Below, piece by piece: positions 52,179 to 60,224 of a DNA stretch of 64,000 nucleotides (positions are counted from its first letter, which is position 1; each line of letters starts with the position of its first letter). Both the position numbers and the translations under genes were made by a program. The DNA comes from an uncultured Nocardioides sp. (GTDB lineage Bacteria > Actinomycetota > Actinomycetes > Propionibacteriales > Nocardioidaceae), in contig NZ_CANLDB010000001.1 in NCBI RefSeq assembly GCF_947489365.1, positions 806,001-870,000 on the forward strand. The letters are read 5' to 3'. Under the pieces are notes generated by a model. It made no database searches, was not told the DNA's origin, and saw nothing but the letters and a program-made list of their open reading frames with translations.

Positions 52179-53708
52179 TCAGCGCAGCGCGCGGGCCTCG
52201 ACCACGAAGCGGCGGCCGTCGTCCTCGCGGCGGGGCGAGGCACTGACCAGCGTCACCGTCACGCCCAGCACGCGCGAGGACGTGACGTCGGTCCGGACGG
52301 TCGCCGTACCGGCGGGACCCGTCAGCGGGACGTAGCGGCGCCCGAGCGTCCCGTCGGCACGACGGGTGGTCACGACCACGGCCGGCTGCGCCGCGCCGGG
52401 AGGCCCGTCGACAGCCAGCCGCAGCCGGGTGCCCGCCGGCAGTCCGCGCGAGTGCAGGCCGAGGCTCGTCGAGCTCAGGTGGGCGGGCTCGGCCTCGAAG
52501 CGCACGGCGCGGTGCGAGGGCCGCAGCGTCTCCTGCCTCGCGACCGGCGCCCGCAGGCCCCAGGCGGCGCCCTCGGGGTAGTACGGGCTCCGCCCGGGCG
52601 CGAGGTTGTCGGCAGCGAACCGCGCGTACGCCTCCCGCAGGTCCCCGCCGCGCCCCGCCAGCGCCGTGGTCAGCGCCGGGACCGAGGAGAGGCCGCCGCC
52701 GGGGGAGCCGTCGAGGGGCGCCGCGGCAGCCTCGAGGGTCTCGCGGACCAGGTCGACCCCGAACCGGGTCGTCAGGTGCTCGACGAACGCCCAGTTGCCG
52801 TACGCCCCCGTGTGCCGGTCCAGGGGGACCCGGGGCCGGCCGACCTGGCCGTCGGCGAGGAACTGGCGGTTGTCGTCGACGTCGTCGGCGAACCGCTCCT
52901 CGACCCAGGTGGCGGTCGACTCGAGCAGCCAGGTGTCCTCGCCGGCGTCGTAGGCGTACTGCACGGCGTGCAGGAACTCGTGGGCCGCCGTGACGCGCAG
53001 GTTGTCGTCCGGGGTCTGGCGTCGTCCGAACTCGTCAGGGGCGTAGTCGTTGTCCAGCACGCAGTACGACGGCCGCACGCGGCGCTGGGGACCCTCGGCG
53101 GCCTCGGGGGAGCAGAAGCCGTAGAGACCGGACCCGCCGATGTCGGCGAGGTAGACGTCGAACCGGGCGTCCCCGCCCTTCGCCGCCGTGCCCGCGTCGG
53201 GGACCGGCGCGCGAAGGCCGAGCTCGTCGACGTGGTGGGACCGGACCTCGCCCATCACCTCGAGGGCGCGGCGCGCGAATGTGCCGGTGGCGGCGTCCGC
53301 CGTCGTGGTGACGTGGTGGACGCAGAGGTCGTCGTCACAGGCGCGCTCGACGTCGTCCGTGGTGTACCCGCCGCCCAGCTCGGCGGCGGGGCCGTCGGTG
53401 GGCCGGGCGAGCAGCCGGCGGGCCCGGGCGCGGTCGTCGCCCTCGAGGTCCGCCGCGGCGAGCGCGAGGTCGAGCAGGGCGAGGCTGGCGTCGGGGCTCC
53501 CCGCGGCCGGGTCACCGGCCGGGCCGGCGAGGGCGTCCTCCGCGGTCGCGAGGGCCTCTTGAGCGGCCGCGGCCGGGCCGTCCTCCGGTGAGACCGGTGC
53601 GAGCGCGGCGCCGGTCGCCGTGGCCGGGCCCGGCGCCACGAGGGCGCCGGCGAGCGCGAGGACGAGCGCGGGCAGCAGGGACGCCGGTCGGCGCGGTGGG
53701 CGCAGCAC
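52179..53708 (-). CDS. Secreted HExxH metalloprotease, MXAN_6640-like (copy 2)
   Basis: The ~509-residue protein has a signal peptide (RPASLLPALVLALAGALVAPGPATA) and the zinc motif HEFLHAVQ in TAAHEFLHAVQYAYDAGEDTWLLESTATWVEERFAD. A conserved EEQF/EERF acid follows the zinc site. CVHHVTT, FDVYLADIGG, YCVLDNDY and NRQFLADGQVG are shared with its neighbour. A C-terminal Ig-like domain of ~110 residues follows. GTG 53708 is preferred because GGAAGG precedes it and the longer frame would overlap the upstream copy. It probably acts outside the cell. Confidence 0.83.
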   Translation of the reverse strand: MLRPPRRPASLLPALVLALAGALVAPGPATATGAALAPVSPEDGPAAAAQEALATAEDALAGPAGDPAAGSPDASLALLDLALAAADLEGDDRARARRLLARPTDGPAAELGGGYTTDDVERACDDDLCVHHVTTTADAATGTFARRALEVMGEVRSHHVDELGLRAPVPDAGTAAKGGDARFDVYLADIGGSGLYGFCSPEAAEGPQRRVRPSYCVLDNDYAPDEFGRRQTPDDNLRVTAAHEFLHAVQYAYDAGEDTWLLESTATWVEERFADDVDDNRQFLADGQVGRPRVPLDRHTGAYGNWAFVEHLTTRFGVDLVRETLEAAAAPLDGSPGGGLSSVPALTTALAGRGGDLREAYARFAADNLAPGRSPYYPEGAAWGLRAPVARQETLRPSHRAVRFEAEPAHLSSTSLGLHSRGLPAGTRLRLAVDGPPGAAQPAVVVTTRRADGTLGRRYVPLTGPAGTATVRTDVTSSRVLGVTVTLVSASPRREDDGRRFVVEARALR

Positions 53709-53767
53709 GAGGTGGGGCCTTCCGGGACGGCCTGGCGCGGCGGGGGTCCGCGCCGGAGGAGGCCGGG

Positions 53768-55384
53768 TCAGCCTACGGCGCGGAACCTCGCGGAGAGCAC
53801 CTGATCGTCGTACCGGGGCTCGCCGGCGCACGCGAACGGCTGCCCCTCCCAGCAGTCGTAGCGGGCCGAGGCGTTGACGAGGGTCACGGTGACCCTCTCG
53901 ACCCGTCGGGGGCTGAACGGGACCTGGACCTTGCCCCGACCGTTGCCGCCGATCTTGACCGGACGCGCCTGCACACGGCCGTCCGCGAGGTGGACGACGA
54001 CGCGCGCGGCGGTGCGGACGGGGGCGCCGGGGGTCCGCACGGACACCCGCAGCACCCGCGGGGTGCGTTTCGGGGACGGCTTCGGGATGACCTCGGCGCT
54101 GCGGCTCGAGAGATGCGGCAGCCGGGTGGTGAAGCGGGTGCTGCCGCCGGCGCGCAGCCGCTTCGTGAGCCCCACCGGCGACGCGTCGTACGCCGCCCCC
54201 TCGGAGTAGGCGCGGCCGGGCGTGAGGTTCCCGGCGGAGAAGACCGCGAGGAACGAGCGCAGGGAGCTGTCGTTCTCGGTCAGGAAGCGGCTCAGGGCCT
54301 GGACCGAGTACTCGTCGGGATCGCCGCGGCCGGCAGCGACCCGCTCCCAGAGGCGGCGGACGGCGTCCGTGCCGTAGGTGTCGGCGAGACGCTCGAAGAA
54401 CAGCCAGTTGCCGTAGTGCGCGAGCCCCTCGGGCTCGAACGCGTCGAGCGACACGCCGGGGCGGCCCAGCTGGCCCTTCGGCAGGTACTGGCGGTTGTCG
54501 TCGGCGCCGGGGGCGAACTGCTCCTCCATCCAGACCGCCGTGGCCTCCATGAACCAGCGGTCCTCGCCGACGTCGTAGTCGAACTGGACGGCGTGGAAGA
54601 ACTCGTGGGCGGCGGTGACCGCGAGGTTGCGGCCGGGCGGGCCGTCGAACTCGGCGAAGTCGTTGTCGAGGACGCAGTAGCCGGACGCCCTGCGCTCCTC
54701 GCCGGGCCGGCCCTTCTCGGGGCTGCAGTAGCCGTAGTAGCCCTGGGCGCCCACGTCCGCGAGGTAGACGTCGAAGCGGCTGCGACCGCCGGGGGAGCCG
54801 CCGCGGTCACCGTCCGGGGCGGGGGCGCGGTAGCCGAGCTCGCCGACGTGGTGCTGCCACACGCGGGCCATGACGGTGCGCACCCGGCGTACCCAGGCGA
54901 GGTCGGGGGGTGCGTCGGGGCCGTCGGCGACGTGGTGGACGCAGATCCGCGCCCCGCACAGCGGCTCGGCCTCGGGCCGGTCGTAGCCGTCGCCGTAGGT
55001 GTCGCGGGCCCGGTCGGTCGGGCGGGCGAGGAGTGAGTCGGCGACCTCGCGCTGCTCGGCGTCCAGCCGCGGGTACGCCGTGAACAGCTCCGCGAGGGTC
55101 AGCGTGGGGGCGTCGACGCGCTCGAGGGTGGCGCCCTGCACCGCCGTCCGGGCGCGTCGCAGCACGTCGTCGCCGTCGGAGTCCGCCATCGCGGTCAGCC
55201 CCGCGAGGAGCTCCGGGAGCGGCATGGAGGTCCGGGGACCGGGGTCCTGGGCCGGGACGGCGGCCGACGCCGGGCCGGCGACGAGGCCCACGGCGAGCAG
55301 GCCGGTCAGGAGGCAGGACAGCAGCACCGCCGGCAGGGCACGGGTGGGCTGCACGGCGCTCGCTCTCGTCGGGGGAGGACGCAC
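53768..55384 (-). CDS. Secreted HExxH metalloprotease, MXAN_6640-like (copy 1)
   Basis: The 538-residue protein has a signal peptide (residues about 14-42, ...AVGLVAGPASA). HEFFHAVQ is in TAAHEFFHAVQFDYDVGEDRWFMEATAVWMEEQFAPG, with FDVYLADVGAQGYYGYCSPEKG and YCVLDNDF. The C-terminal Ig-like domain is similar to copy 2, with VTLVNASARYDCWEGQPFACAG at the end. The pair shares about half of all residues in the core by eye, so it is an old tandem duplication. The intergenic gap to copy 2 is 59 bp. No inhibitor or immunity gene is adjacent. Confidence 0.85.
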   Translation of the reverse strand: MRPPPTRASAVQPTRALPAVLLSCLLTGLLAVGLVAGPASAAVPAQDPGPRTSMPLPELLAGLTAMADSDGDDVLRRARTAVQGATLERVDAPTLTLAELFTAYPRLDAEQREVADSLLARPTDRARDTYGDGYDRPEAEPLCGARICVHHVADGPDAPPDLAWVRRVRTVMARVWQHHVGELGYRAPAPDGDRGGSPGGRSRFDVYLADVGAQGYYGYCSPEKGRPGEERRASGYCVLDNDFAEFDGPPGRNLAVTAAHEFFHAVQFDYDVGEDRWFMEATAVWMEEQFAPGADDNRQYLPKGQLGRPGVSLDAFEPEGLAHYGNWLFFERLADTYGTDAVRRLWERVAAGRGDPDEYSVQALSRFLTENDSSLRSFLAVFSAGNLTPGRAYSEGAAYDASPVGLTKRLRAGGSTRFTTRLPHLSSRSAEVIPKPSPKRTPRVLRVSVRTPGAPVRTAARVVVHLADGRVQARPVKIGGNGRGKVQVPFSPRRVERVTVTLVNASARYDCWEGQPFACAGEPRYDDQVLSARFRAVG

Positions 55385-55463
55385 AGGGCTGTCCCGGGGG
55401 CTGCCCGACGAGCGTAGGTGGCTGGGGCCCGTGTGACCTGTGTGACGCGCGGGGCGGGGCCGA

Positions 55464-55862
55464 TCAGCCTGTGGAGGAGATCTTCTCGATCAGCGCCGTC
55501 GTGGAGATGGCGGGCGTGCGGGTCAGGTAGACGACCTCGCAGACGTCGCGGAACTCGTCGAAGCGTCCCTCCCAGTCGTCACCCATGACCAGGACGTCGG
55601 CGCCGTGCTCGAGGATGTAGTCGCGCTTCTGCTCCAGGCTCTCCTCGACGAAGACGGCGGAGACGGGCTTGAGGGCGGCGACGATCTCGAGCCGCTCGTC
55701 CTGGCTGAAGACCGGCTCGCGGCCCTTCTTGCGCAGGTTGAGGGCGTCGGCGGACACCCCCACCACGAGGCGGTCGCCCAGTGCCGCGGCGCGCTCGATC
55801 ACCCGGAGGTGGCCGACGTGGAACACGTCGAAGGTCCCGAAGGTGATGACCGTGCGTGACAT
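55464..55862 (-). CDS. Cytidylyltransferase-like nucleotidyltransferase (TagD/GCT type)
   Basis: The 132-residue protein has the nucleotide-binding motif GTFDVFHVGHLRVIERAAAL, then VGVSADALNLRKKG and the ISTTALIEKI tail. It resembles glycerol-3-phosphate cytidylyltransferase (CDP-glycerol for teichoic acids). A role in other CDP- or ADP-alcohol synthesis is possible. No other teichoic acid genes are in the window. It is divergent from DUF445, 43 bp apart. Confidence 0.88.
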   Translation of the reverse strand: MSRTVITFGTFDVFHVGHLRVIERAAALGDRLVVGVSADALNLRKKGREPVFSQDERLEIVAALKPVSAVFVEESLEQKRDYILEHGADVLVMGDDWEGRFDEFRDVCEVVYLTRTPAISTTALIEKISSTG

Positions 55863-55905
55863 GCCCGGGATTCTGGCACGTCGTGGGGTGCGAGGATCGG
55901 CGGCG

Positions 55906-57177
55906 ATGACCACCGTGACCCGCGCCCCCATGGTCCAGGCCGACCCGGCGGCGGACGAGCTCCGGCGCCGCGGGCTGCGGCGCATGCGGCTGGTCGCCAC
56001 CTCGCTGCTGGTCCTCGCGGCCGTCGTGTACGTCGCCACGCTGGGCCAGGACGGCGTCCTCGGGTTCGTCAACGCCGGTGCCGAGGCCTCGATGGTCGGC
56101 GCGATCGCGGACTGGTTCGCGGTGACCGCGCTCTTCCGGCACCCGCTCGGCCTGCCAATCCCGCACACGGCCCTCATCCCGCGCCGCAAGGACGACCTGG
56201 GCAAGGGGCTGCAGGAGTTCGTCGGCGAGAACTTCCTCGCCGAGGCCGTCGTCCGCGAGCAGGTGCTCGGCGCGGAGCCGTCCCGGCGTGTCGGCACCTG
56301 GCTCTCGCAGCCCGCGAACGCCCGTCGCGTCGTGGACGAGGCGGTCGAGATCGCGACCATCGGGCTGTCGAAGATCCGGGACGACCAGATCGCGGACCTC
56401 GTGGAGGGCGCCGTCCTCCCGCGGTTCCGTGAGGAGCGGGTCGCGCCGCTGGCGGGCTCGCTGCTGGCGGAGGTCGTCCGCGACCGCGTCCACCACGGGC
56501 TGGTGGACCTCGCCCTCGGCGAGATGTACCGGTGGCTGGCCGAGAACCCGGACCGCTTCGCCGAGATCGTCGGCTCCCGCGCCCCGTGGTGGGCTCCGCA
56601 GTCGCTCAACGAGGCCGTCACCGGGCGGCTGCACACCGAGGCCCTGCGCTGGCTGGGCGACATCCGCGACGACCCCGACCACGACGCCCGGGCCGCCCTC
56701 GACTCGCTGCTGGAGCAGCTGGCCCAGGACCTGCTGTTCGACCCGGCCACCCAGGAGCGTGCGGAGCGGCTCAAGGACCGGGTGCTGGAGCACCCGCAGG
56801 TCCTCGCCACGGCCGTGTCCCTGTGGCAGGCGTTCCGGCGGGCGCTGCTGACCTCGCTGCGCGAGAAGGACGGTGAGGTCCACCGCCGCCTGCTGCGTGA
56901 GCTGACGGCGTTCGCCGAGCGACTCGTGACCGAGGCCGACCTCCGCGAGCGGCTCGACACCCGTGTCGCCGACGCCGCGGTCTTCGTCGTCAGCCGCTAC
57001 GGCGAGGAGGTCACCGCCGTCATCAGCCGCACCATCCAGCGCTGGGACGGCAAGGAGGCGTCGCAGCGCATCGAGCTCCACGTCGGCCGCGACCTGCAGT
57101 TCATCCGCATCAACGGCACCGTCGTCGGCGGCCTCGTCGGCGTCGTCATCCACGCCGTCGCCGTCCTCCTCGGCTGA
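55906..57177 (+). CDS. DUF445 family membrane protein
   Basis: The 423-residue protein has an N-terminal membrane segment (about 25-50) and a second one at the C-terminus (VVGGLVGVVIHAVAVLLG). Between them is the DUF445 core: GAIADWFAVTALFRHPLGLPIPHTALIPRRKDDLGKGLQEFVGENFL. A long helical region follows. DUF445 is linked to membrane or cell-envelope organisation but is not characterised. The start has CGAGGATCGG nearby. Confidence 0.9.
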   Translation: MTTVTRAPMVQADPAADELRRRGLRRMRLVATSLLVLAAVVYVATLGQDGVLGFVNAGAEASMVGAIADWFAVTALFRHPLGLPIPHTALIPRRKDDLGKGLQEFVGENFLAEAVVREQVLGAEPSRRVGTWLSQPANARRVVDEAVEIATIGLSKIRDDQIADLVEGAVLPRFREERVAPLAGSLLAEVVRDRVHHGLVDLALGEMYRWLAENPDRFAEIVGSRAPWWAPQSLNEAVTGRLHTEALRWLGDIRDDPDHDARAALDSLLEQLAQDLLFDPATQERAERLKDRVLEHPQVLATAVSLWQAFRRALLTSLREKDGEVHRRLLRELTAFAERLVTEADLRERLDTRVADAAVFVVSRYGEEVTAVISRTIQRWDGKEASQRIELHVGRDLQFIRINGTVVGGLVGVVIHAVAVLLG

Positions 57178-57190
57178 CGGGCGCGACGCC

Positions 57191-57341
57191 GAGTCGGCAC
57201 GTCTGCGCACGCTCAGGACGTCGAGTCGGCACGTCTGCGCAGCTGTACGGGGTCGAGTCGGCACGTCTGCGCACGCTCAGGACGTCGAGTCGGCACGTCT
57301 GCGCACGCTCAGGACGTCGAGTCGGCACGTCTGCGCAGTCG
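57191..57341. repeat. 32-bp tandem repeat array
   Basis: Five units start at 57191, 57223, 57255, 57287 and 57319, exactly 32 bp apart; the fifth is truncated. GAGTCGGCACGTCTGCGCA is constant. The remaining 13 bases are CGCTCAGGACGTC in units 1, 3 and 4, but GCTGTACGGGGTC in unit 2. The array lies right after the DUF445 stop and the region to 57479 holds no gene that I can see. It differs from the 9358 array in sequence but has the same period. Confidence 0.85.
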
Positions 57342-57479
57342 TCGTGGTCGGCCGGGTCGCCTCGCCCCACCGGGTCTCGACCCGCGGCCGCGGCCTCGCA
57401 AGCTCGCCCGCGCGCTTGCTCGACCTGCGCCGCTGCACGGCCTCGCGAGCTCGGCCGTGGCGGCTTGCCGACTCGGCGG

Positions 57480-57728
57480 TCAGGAGGAGGTGGTGACCAC
57501 CGCGGAGCGTCCGTCGAGGGACACCACGTCGCCGCCGGCGAGCAGCCGCCCGCGCTGGATCTCGGGGTGGCCGTTGACGGTCACGAGGCCCTCGGCGACC
57601 GCGGACTTGGCCTCGGCGCCGGAGTCGACGAGGTCCGCGAGCTTGAGGAACTGGCCCAGGCGGATGGCACCGGTGACCGGGACCTCCGCCGGCTCCTGCC
57701 CGGGCGCGCCGGGAGGCGGGGTGGTCAG
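57480..57728 (-). CDS. S4-domain RNA-binding protein with probable CTG start
   Basis: The 82-residue protein has a complete S4 domain: IRLGQFLKLADLVDSGAEAKSAVAEGLVTVNGHPEIQRGRLLAGGDVVSL. This resembles the YbcJ-type single-domain S4 proteins. No ATG, GTG or TTG lies in frame between the FKBP stop and the S4 domain. The CTG at 57728 overlaps the FKBP stop as CTGA, replacing the usual ATGA. A start inside the FKBP gene would add Pro/Arg-rich sequence only. It is likely translated by coupling to fkbp. Confidence 0.78.
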   Translation of the reverse strand: MTTPPPGAPGQEPAEVPVTGAIRLGQFLKLADLVDSGAEAKSAVAEGLVTVNGHPEIQRGRLLAGGDVVSLDGRSAVVTTSS

Positions 57729-58096
57729 GAGACCGACACCAGGTCGACGACGAAGATCAGCGTCTCGCCGGGCTTGATGACCCCGCCGGCGCCGCGGTCG
57801 CCGTACCCGAGGTGGGGCGGGATGACGAGCTGGCGGCGACCGCCGACCTTCATGCCCGGGACGCCCTGGTCCCAGCCGGCGATGACCTGGCCGACGCCGA
57901 TGCGGATGTCGAGGGTCTGGCCGCGGTCCCACGAGGCGTCGAACTGCTCGCCGGTGGAGTGCGCGACGCCCACGTAGTGCATCGAGATCGCCGCCCCCTT
58001 CGTCGCCTCGGGGCCGTCACCGACCACGAGGTCGGTGACCTCCAGGTCGCTCGGGGGGTCGAAGTCGGGGAAGTCGATCTCAGGACGCTCAGCCAT
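57725..58096 (-). CDS. FKBP-type peptidyl-prolyl isomerase
   Basis: The 123-residue protein is a single FKBP domain without signal peptide. It has DLVVGDGPEATKGAAISMHYVGVAHSTGEQFDASWDRGQTLDIRIGVGQVIAGWDQGVPGMKVGGRRQLVIPPHLGYGDRG and LIFVVDLVSVS at the C-terminus, with the usual active-site residues (Y, D, W, Y). It is cytoplasmic and aids protein folding. The S4 gene follows by a four-base overlap. Confidence 0.96.
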   Translation of the reverse strand: MAERPEIDFPDFDPPSDLEVTDLVVGDGPEATKGAAISMHYVGVAHSTGEQFDASWDRGQTLDIRIGVGQVIAGWDQGVPGMKVGGRRQLVIPPHLGYGDRGAGGVIKPGETLIFVVDLVSVS

Positions 58097-58144
58097 GCGA
58101 CGAGCCTACGAGGTCGTCGCGGGCGCCGTGGACCGGTGGCCTGC

Positions 58145-58588
58145 TCAGGACTGGCGGAGGTAGTTGTCGAGCTGGTCGCGCTCGAACTCGAGCTGTCCGA
58201 TCCGGCTCTTCACCACGTCGCCGATGCTGATGATCCCGACGAGCGATCCGTCGTCCACGACCGGGACGTGACGGATCCGGTACTGCGTCATCGTCGCCAT
58301 CAGCTCGTCGACGGAGTCCGCGGAGCCGCAGGTCTGCACCGTGGCGGTCATGATCGCCGACACAGGGCCGTCGAGGACCCCGTCACCGCCCGGCAGCCGG
58401 CGTACGACGTCCCGCTCGCTGACGATGCCCGCGACCGGACCGCCGTCGGTGTCACGGACGACGACCGCGCCGATGTTGTGCTCGGCCAGCAGCTCGACGA
58501 GCTCGCGGACCGCCGCGTCGGGGCTGATCGTCACGACGTCGCGTCGGGCGCCACCCGCCTGGGCGTCGAGCACCTCGTGGATCCGCAT
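58145..58588 (-). CDS. CBS-domain pair protein
   Basis: The 147-residue protein has two CBS motifs: VVTISPDAAVRELVELLAEHNIGAVVVRDTDGGPVAGIVSERDVVRRL and TCGSADSVDELMATMTQYRIRHVPVVDDGSLVGIISIGDVVKSRI. CBS pairs bind adenine nucleotides or AdoMet and act as energy sensors. The last ~15 residues are a helix (EFERDQLDNYLRQS). GGGAGGAGACC precedes ATG 58588. Confidence 0.93.
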   Translation of the reverse strand: MRIHEVLDAQAGGARRDVVTISPDAAVRELVELLAEHNIGAVVVRDTDGGPVAGIVSERDVVRRLPGGDGVLDGPVSAIMTATVQTCGSADSVDELMATMTQYRIRHVPVVDDGSLVGIISIGDVVKSRIGQLEFERDQLDNYLRQS

Positions 58589-58673
58589 GCCGGTCTCCTC
58601 CCGCCGACACCCCGTCGGGCGTCGGGTGGGGGACAAGGTAGTCCCGCCGGGGGGCCCTGGCCAGGGTCCGGAG

Positions 58674-59558
58674 TCAGTCCTCCGCGCGGGGGCGGCGGCG
58701 CAGGTGGGACACCGAGCCGGGCCCGAAGGCGCGGACGTCGGGGTCGCCGTGGTCCTGGGCGGCCGTGCCCAGGAACGAGAGGGCGACCTCGTGCAGGTGC
58801 CCGTTGGTCGCGAGGGCGTTGCCGCCCCAGGGTCCCGGGGCGCCGTCGAGGGAGGAGAACCGGCCTCCCGCCTCGCGGACGATCACGTCGAGGGCCGCCA
58901 TGTCGTAGACCTGCAGCTCCGGCTCGGCGGCCACGTCCACGGCGCCCTCGGCGAGGAGCATGTAGGACCAGAAGTCGCCGTACGCCCGGGAGCGCCAGCA
59001 GCGCCGGGAGAGGGTGACGAAGTCGTCGAGGCGGTCCTGCTCGTCCCAGCCGTCGAGCGAGCTGTACGACAGGGACGCGTCCTCGATCCGGCGTACGTCG
59101 GACACCTGGCAGCGGCTGGCCCGGACCAGCGAGCGACCCGTCCACGCGCCGTTGCCCTTCGAGGCCCACCACCGGCGGTTCAGCTGCGGGGCGGACACCA
59201 CGCCGCACACCACCTCATCGCCCACCGCCAGCGCGATCAGCGTCGCCCAGACGGGCACGCCCCGGATGAAGTTCTTCGTGCCGTCGATCGGGTCGACGAT
59301 CCAGCGCCGGTCGGACTCGCCGTCGGAGCCGAGCTCCTCGCCGGTGATGGCGTCCCTGCTGCGGACCCGGCCCAGGGTCCGGCGCAGCCCCTCCTCGACG
59401 GCCCTGTCGGCATCGGTGACGGGGGTGAGGTCCGGCTTGCTCATCACGTGGAGGTCGACGGCCTTGAACCGGTCGGTCGTCAGGGAGTCCGCGTCGTCGG
59501 CCAGCAGGTGCGCCAGACGCAGGTCGTCCATGTGGTCGGTCGCTCCCAGCAACGGCAT
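58674..59558 (-). CDS. hisN: Inositol-monophosphatase-type histidinol-phosphatase
   Basis: The 294-residue protein has the Mg2+ sites EELG, WIVDPIDGTKNFIRG and a late YDMAALDVIVREAGG. It acts in histidine biosynthesis in many actinobacteria (HisN-type) or as an inositol monophosphatase. TAGCCT lies six bases before ATG 59558, pointing to a leaderless message. ATG 59531 (with GGGAG) is an alternative start. It lies near rsgA, aroA and SRAP, a neighbourhood that recurs in actinobacteria. Confidence 0.87.
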   Translation of the reverse strand: MPLLGATDHMDDLRLAHLLADDADSLTTDRFKAVDLHVMSKPDLTPVTDADRAVEEGLRRTLGRVRSRDAITGEELGSDGESDRRWIVDPIDGTKNFIRGVPVWATLIALAVGDEVVCGVVSAPQLNRRWWASKGNGAWTGRSLVRASRCQVSDVRRIEDASLSYSSLDGWDEQDRLDDFVTLSRRCWRSRAYGDFWSYMLLAEGAVDVAAEPELQVYDMAALDVIVREAGGRFSSLDGAPGPWGGNALATNGHLHEVALSFLGTAAQDHGDPDVRAFGPGSVSHLRRRPRAED

Positions 59559-59668
59559 GGGGTCAGGCTAGTGCCGCGGGTCGAAGGTCCTCGCACGGCG
59601 ACCACCGGGGTTCCTCGAACGCGCGGCTCCAGGGCCCGGCCCCACGCGACTGTGCCTACCCTGTGCGC

Positions 59669-60148
59669 ATGGAGATCGCCGGGCTGCCCGCCCACGCCCT
59701 CGTCATCCACGCCGCCGTCGTCCTGACGCCCCTGGCGGGTCTCGTGGCGATCGTGTACGCCGCCGTGCCGCGCTGGCGGTGGGCCGTCCGGTGGCCCCTG
59801 CTCGGGCTGGCCGTCCTCACCGCGCTGTCGATCTTCGGGGCGTGGCTGACCGGCGGGTCCTACCTCGACGCCAACCCGTCGCTGGAGCAGATCCCGGCCG
59901 TCAGCACCCACGCGGAGCGCGCCGACGTGATGCTCTGGGTCGGCCTGGTCTTCGCCGCGCTCGCCGCCGCGTCGGCCTTCGTGCTCGGCGGCCCCACCGG
60001 CCTGGCCTCGGGGCGCGGGGCCCGCGACGTCCGCAGCGTCGCGGTGGACCGCGGCCTCGCCGCCGTCCTCGCCGTCGCCGCGGTCGCGGCGATCGTGCTC
60101 GTGGTCCTCACCGGTGACGCCGGCGCCCGGGCGGTCTGGGGCGGGTAG
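59669..60148 (+). CDS. DUF2231 membrane protein
   Basis: The 159-residue protein has four membrane segments. LPAHALVIHAAVVLTPLAGLVAIVYA at the start is typical of DUF2231. The rest is variable. TACCCT lies six bases before the ATG, so it may be leaderless. Function is not known; the family is in the membrane and may be linked to redox or metal proteins elsewhere. Confidence 0.85.
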   Translation: MEIAGLPAHALVIHAAVVLTPLAGLVAIVYAAVPRWRWAVRWPLLGLAVLTALSIFGAWLTGGSYLDANPSLEQIPAVSTHAERADVMLWVGLVFAALAAASAFVLGGPTGLASGRGARDVRSVAVDRGLAAVLAVAAVAAIVLVVLTGDAGARAVWGG

Positions 60149-60224
60149 CGCGTCCGCGCGTCCTCACGCGTCCCTCCTGTCGCTCGCTCACCACGCTGGC
60201 CAGGCCCCGTCGCCCGACCCGCCC

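Noticed and set aside
53709..53831. Longer N-terminus for the second metalloprotease
   Set aside because: It would overlap the preceding protease gene by 64 bp and place ~40 Arg/Pro-rich residues before a normal signal peptide.
57191..57341. CRISPR array
   Set aside because: Repeats are contiguous with only 13 bases between conserved parts, and these 'spacers' are identical in three units; no cas gene is nearby.
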